Both the position numbers and the translations under genes were made by a program. A DNA stretch of 20,800 nt from Entamoeba histolytica HM-1:IMSS (Eukaryota > Evosea > Mastigamoebida > Endamoebidae), in the NCBI RefSeq assembly GCF_000208925.1, contig NW_001915088.1:5557-26356 (forward strand). The letters are read 5' to 3'. Below, piece by piece: positions 17,960 to 20,800 of this stretch. The notes under the pieces are model-generated. The model saw nothing but the letters and a program-made list of their open reading frames with translations, made no database searches and was not told the DNA's origin. Each line of letters begins with the position of its first letter. The stretch's first letter is position 1.

Positions 17960-19684
17960 ATGATGTCAAATCAACCATGTGTCATTCAACCCTCTCCTAT
18001 ACCTTCAAAGAAAAGAGTAAGCTTTGCAAAAAAACTTGAAGGAATTGCAGAGACTTGTATCAGAGAATTATCTCCACATTCTCCTAGAAGTACAAGACCT
18101 GGGTTTTTGTCTTCAAGAACTTCTTTTACTCCAAAGAAGCCAAGAACAGGTTTTGTTTGTAGTACAAGTGTATTTGGACAAACAATGGAAAACATGATAA
18201 TAGAGTCATACCAACCTGAACAATTAATAAAAGAATTTAAAAACCATTCGTACCAACTTATTTCTAACTTAGATTATATTTTTGTAAAACAAAGAAGAGT
18301 TGCTTTATTCCATTTAGAGCCGGAAAAAAGAAGAATTCTTCAAAAATTATGTAGTGATATTCTCAAAAACAAAATTACTAAAGAACAATTATTAACCCTC
18401 ACTTTTTCAGATGAAAATATTCATGACGAGAATTGTAAAGCTTTTCTTGATGATATAATTCAAAACCAATCTACTCTTTTTCAATTAGAAGGAGATCCTT
18501 TATTTGACTCAGATGGGAGTATTGTCGAATGTTCTTCTGAAGAATTATGGTCATTAGCCTTAGATCCTTTTTTACCTGACTACCTAACTTCAATCTTTGT
18601 TTATGTAGCACCTTTATTTACAACCCTTGAATTCATTGTTGATCATTTACAAATAGAACAGATGTACTGTGATAATAATCCAAGACTTGATGAAGAACGA
18701 TTTAAGAAATTACAAAAAATAAGAGATATTGCATTGTCAGCCCCACGGTGTTATACAAAAATACCAGCTAAAATTCAAAAACAAATGACAGAAATATTTA
18801 CAACAAATAACACACCAAGGGTTCTTGTTAATGAAATTAGGGGAGCTCTTAGACTACCTTCACTCCCAGAAAAAATGAGTGCCCTTGAAGAATTTGCAAC
18901 TGTAAGATCAAATAGTCTTTATTCTTCAAGAAGGTCTTACAAATTAAGAAGGGGAATGGCTACAAGTCTTAGACTAAGTGAGACTGGACCTCACCCTAAA
19001 CAAGACGAGGAAGAAGAGAAAGGTACTCCATCTATTCAAATAACTCAACAATATGAAGATATGTTCTTTTTATTTAAAGAAAAGTCTAGTGTTATTGCAC
19101 GACAATTAGCTTTATTTGATCAAAAACTCATTAAAAGAGTTGAAAAATATGATTTAGCAAAAGAACAAGTTGATAAGTGTAAAAGTGTTCAACAATATAT
19201 TGATAATCTTCAGAGAATTGAAGAATTTTTCCTTGATATTACAAAAGATAAAAAGTCATTAGAGAAAGTTATTAAATTAGGATGTTGTTGTTCTGATATT
19301 AACGAAATGAATATGGCTCATTTGATTTTTTCTGTTCTTGTTAGAAGGTCTATTGATCTTAGTGAACAATTTAAGTCTTTAAGAAAAGAAAGAAAAGAAG
19401 AATATAATAAACTTTATTCTCTCTTTTCTATCGACAAAAATAATGCTATTTACCGAAATCGTTTAAAAATTATACCTCCAACAGAAGCAAGAATTATTGT
19501 TTTTTCTTTGTGGATGAAAGATATGATTAGTCTTCAAGAAATTAATGTTCATTTGGGAGACCATTTAAACATTAATAGACTAAGGTTATCTGCAATGAAA
19601 ATAAATGAATTTATTATTTGTCAAAATGAGGCTTTTATGTACGAAGAAAATGAAGAGATTCAGAATTATTTTATGTCTCTATAA
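17960..19684 (+). CDS. Ras guanine nucleotide exchange factor (RasGEF)
   Basis: A single exon codes 574 residues. Residues about 360-574 match the CDC25-type RasGEF catalytic domain: SSVIARQLALFDQKLIKRV for the opening helix, NEMNMAHLIFSVLVRRSIDL for the Asn-x-x-x-x-hydrophobic helix, then YRNRLKIIPPTEARIIVFSL with WMKDM for the Tyr...Pro-Pro...Leu-x-Asp region, and a final INRLRLSAMKINEFI. Residues about 85-290 probably hold the N-terminal RasGEF (REM) helices, with EELWSLALDPFLPDYLTSIF and TTLEFIVDHLQ. Residues 1-85 are basic and rich in Ser, Pro and Arg. They contain KKRVSFA (RVSF at 19-22), a classic PP1-docking and possible basophilic-kinase site. The protein would activate a Ras/Rap GTPase. 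No membrane-targeting domain is visible. Confidence 0.85.
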   Translation: MMSNQPCVIQPSPIPSKKRVSFAKKLEGIAETCIRELSPHSPRSTRPGFLSSRTSFTPKKPRTGFVCSTSVFGQTMENMIIESYQPEQLIKEFKNHSYQLISNLDYIFVKQRRVALFHLEPEKRRILQKLCSDILKNKITKEQLLTLTFSDENIHDENCKAFLDDIIQNQSTLFQLEGDPLFDSDGSIVECSSEELWSLALDPFLPDYLTSIFVYVAPLFTTLEFIVDHLQIEQMYCDNNPRLDEERFKKLQKIRDIALSAPRCYTKIPAKIQKQMTEIFTTNNTPRVLVNEIRGALRLPSLPEKMSALEEFATVRSNSLYSSRRSYKLRRGMATSLRLSETGPHPKQDEEEEKGTPSIQITQQYEDMFFLFKEKSSVIARQLALFDQKLIKRVEKYDLAKEQVDKCKSVQQYIDNLQRIEEFFLDITKDKKSLEKVIKLGCCCSDINEMNMAHLIFSVLVRRSIDLSEQFKSLRKERKEEYNKLYSLFSIDKNNAIYRNRLKIIPPTEARIIVFSLWMKDMISLQEINVHLGDHLNINRLRLSAMKINEFIICQNEAFMYEENEEIQNYFMSL

Positions 19685-20022
19685 GGAACAAACTAATCTT
19701 CTTTCATTACAATGAATGTATAAACTTCTATTCTGTTAAAAAATAAGTAGAATTTAAAAGGTATTCTAAAGAACTTTGATTTATCTCTTTATCATTGCCA
19801 ATACATCAACTAACACAATTGTGTTAAAATTCCTTCAACTAGAAAATTTATGGTTTTTGTTTATATATAACTTATGATAAAATAAGATGGTATATCCAAG
19901 ATTTTTAAAACAAAATTTGAATATTTTTATATTAACAAAAATTCTTTCACACAACTCATTTGGTTCTCTGATTTTATATTCATTTTGACTTTTTGAACAA
20001 AAACTCTATTAGAAAAATAGTG
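19685..20022. other. Intergenic region between RasGEF and the right repeat arm
   Basis: These 338 bases are AT-rich and unrelated to the sequence flanking the left repeat arm. I see no gene or RNA. The right copy of the Swi5-like gene would have to find most of its upstream sequence here. Confidence 0.5.
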
Positions 20023-20054
20023 AATGATAAAGAGAAAAACTTAAAAAGAGAGAA

Positions 20055-20505
20055 ATGAAAGAGAAAGTAGTAGAAATATTAGAAGAGATACAAGCCAAAC
20101 CACAAGGAGAGAAAGAAATAAGAGAAAAGACGGGGATAGAAGCGGAGATAGTTAAAATCAGTTTAGAAGAAATGGTAGAAGAGAAGATAATAAAGTTTGT
20201 TAGAGATAGAGAGAAGAAGAATAAAAATGAAGAATAGGAAAGGGAAGAAAGAAGGGATGTATTACTACTATACAGGAAATGAAGAAGAAATAAGGAAAGA
20301 AATAATAGAGATAATGAAAGGGATAGAAGAGATGAAAAAAGAAATTGAAAGATATGAGAAAGCAAGTGAGGAGTCAATGGAGAAAGTGCATAAATACAAT
20401 GAGATCAAGGATATAGGACAAGAGCTTATGGGAAGGAAGGGACAAATGGAAGGGAAAACAATAGAAGAGATTTACAAAGAATATCAAATGGGATATGAAG
20501 ATTAA
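20055..20505 (+). CDS. Swi5-domain protein with N-terminal winged-helix-like segment, two exons (right copy)
   Basis: Exon 1 is 20055-20194 and exon 2 is 20238-20505, with a 43-nt intron (20195-20237) from GTTTGT to TAG. The 135-residue product is identical to the left copy: winged-helix-like N-terminus, short coiled coil, then the Swi5 end. Only the sequence more than 32 bases upstream of the start differs. The left copy follows the 3' end of the TBC gene, while this one follows 338 bases of free intergenic DNA after the RasGEF gene, so the two copies may be expressed differently. Isoleucine is coded 14 times by ATA and only twice each by ATC and ATT, unlike neighbouring genes that favour ATT. 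Confidence 0.75.
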
Positions 20506-20519
20506 GAAATAAAAACAAA

Positions 20520-20602
20520 CAATTAAGATTAACTTCAACGTTAAGTTTTGGTCATATTGAAAAGAATCAATTAAGACAAACTCATCTTTAAGTTTTGGTT
20601 AT
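20520..20602 (+). repeat. Imperfect direct repeat in the Swi5-Spc25 spacer (right copy)
   Basis: Units at 20520-20555 and 20568-20602 share CAATTAAGA at the start and TTAAGTTTTGGT near the end, with a 48-base period. They are the mirror of the pair at 1873-1955. Confidence 0.6.
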
Positions 20603-20704
20603 GAAGAGAAGTGAGCAAATCAGTTTTAAATGAAGAAATAAAAAAGAAAAATAATAAAAAAATAATAAAGAAAATAAAGAAAAAAATAAAGAAAAAAACA
20701 AAAG

Positions 20705-20800
20705 ATGGAAGAAAGTGAGAAACACGAAATAATGGAAAAAGATGATTATGAATATTTAGAAATGATGGAGAAAAGGGAAAAGGAATATCAAGGAGAGATG
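20705..20800 (+). CDS. Spc25-like kinetochore protein, 5' part (right copy, cut by window end)
   Basis: The first 32 codons (MEESEKHEIMEK onward) are identical in DNA and protein to the start of the left Spc25-like gene at 1770. The coding sequence runs off the window, so it cannot be said whether this copy still has its intron and globular end. The upstream tract of A-rich repeats (about 20637-20703) is also identical to the left copy. Confidence 0.7.
   Translation, partial: MEESEKHEIMEKDDYEYLEMMEKREKEYQGEM

Larger units (their letters stand above)
20023..20800 (+). repeat. Right arm of the inverted repeat, running off the window
   Basis: This is the exact reverse complement of 1675-2452, with no insertion or deletion (paired positions add to 22475). 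It starts 32 bases before the Swi5-like ATG and continues past the window edge inside the Spc25-like gene, so its true length is unknown. The two arms are about 17.6 kb apart and bracket nearly the whole window. Confidence 0.97.

Overview
The window looks like a chromosomal segment of an Entamoeba species, most likely in the E. histolytica/dispar/nuttalli group; I cannot decide the species. The reasons are the very AT-rich DNA, closely packed genes on both strands with short intergenic gaps, and six very short introns (43 to 63 nt). Five of these begin GTTTGT and one GTTTGA, and all end in TAG. The 60S protein eL13 is clearly eukaryotic but divergent. I see no bacterial features, CRISPR array, tRNA or rRNA.

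Left end (1-4506, all minus strand, listed in transcription order from 4506 down): a TBC1D23-like TBC/rhodanese/PH protein; a two-exon gene ending in a Swi5 recombination-mediator domain with an N-terminal winged-helix-like segment; a two-exon Spc25-like kinetochore gene; and a 5'-truncated SMC2 (condensin) fragment. The Swi5-Spc25 segment is repeated in inverted orientation at the right end (20023-20800, running off the window). The 778 visible bases are identical to 1675-2452, including the intron, the spacer and the homopolymer tracts.

Middle (4507-9859): an AT-rich gap; a decayed purine-rich coiled-coil gene (about 5248-7125, minus); a spliced ubiquitin-like membrane protein; a convergent tiny spliced gene resembling BRK1/HSPC300 of the SCAR/WAVE complex; ribosomal protein eL13; and downstream of it a compact, GC-richer stretch that folds on paper into three hairpins, a candidate non-coding RNA.

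Right (9860-20022): a 1386-residue protein with an eight-cysteine FYVE-like zinc finger and a long helical solenoid, whose apparent stop lies inside a 63-nt intron; a putatively myristoylated unknown protein; a two-exon protein with a DUF1765-like segment; and a RasGEF with an N-terminal RVSF motif.

There is no operon. Several genes touch related cell biology: chromosome segregation and recombination (SMC2 fragment, Spc25, Swi5) and membrane traffic or cytoskeleton signalling (TBC1D23-like, FYVE-like, BRK1-like, RasGEF). I treat this as proximity, not as proof of a shared system. The most unusual parts are the identical inverted Swi5-Spc25 duplication, the winged-helix plus Swi5 architecture, and the structured RNA candidate.
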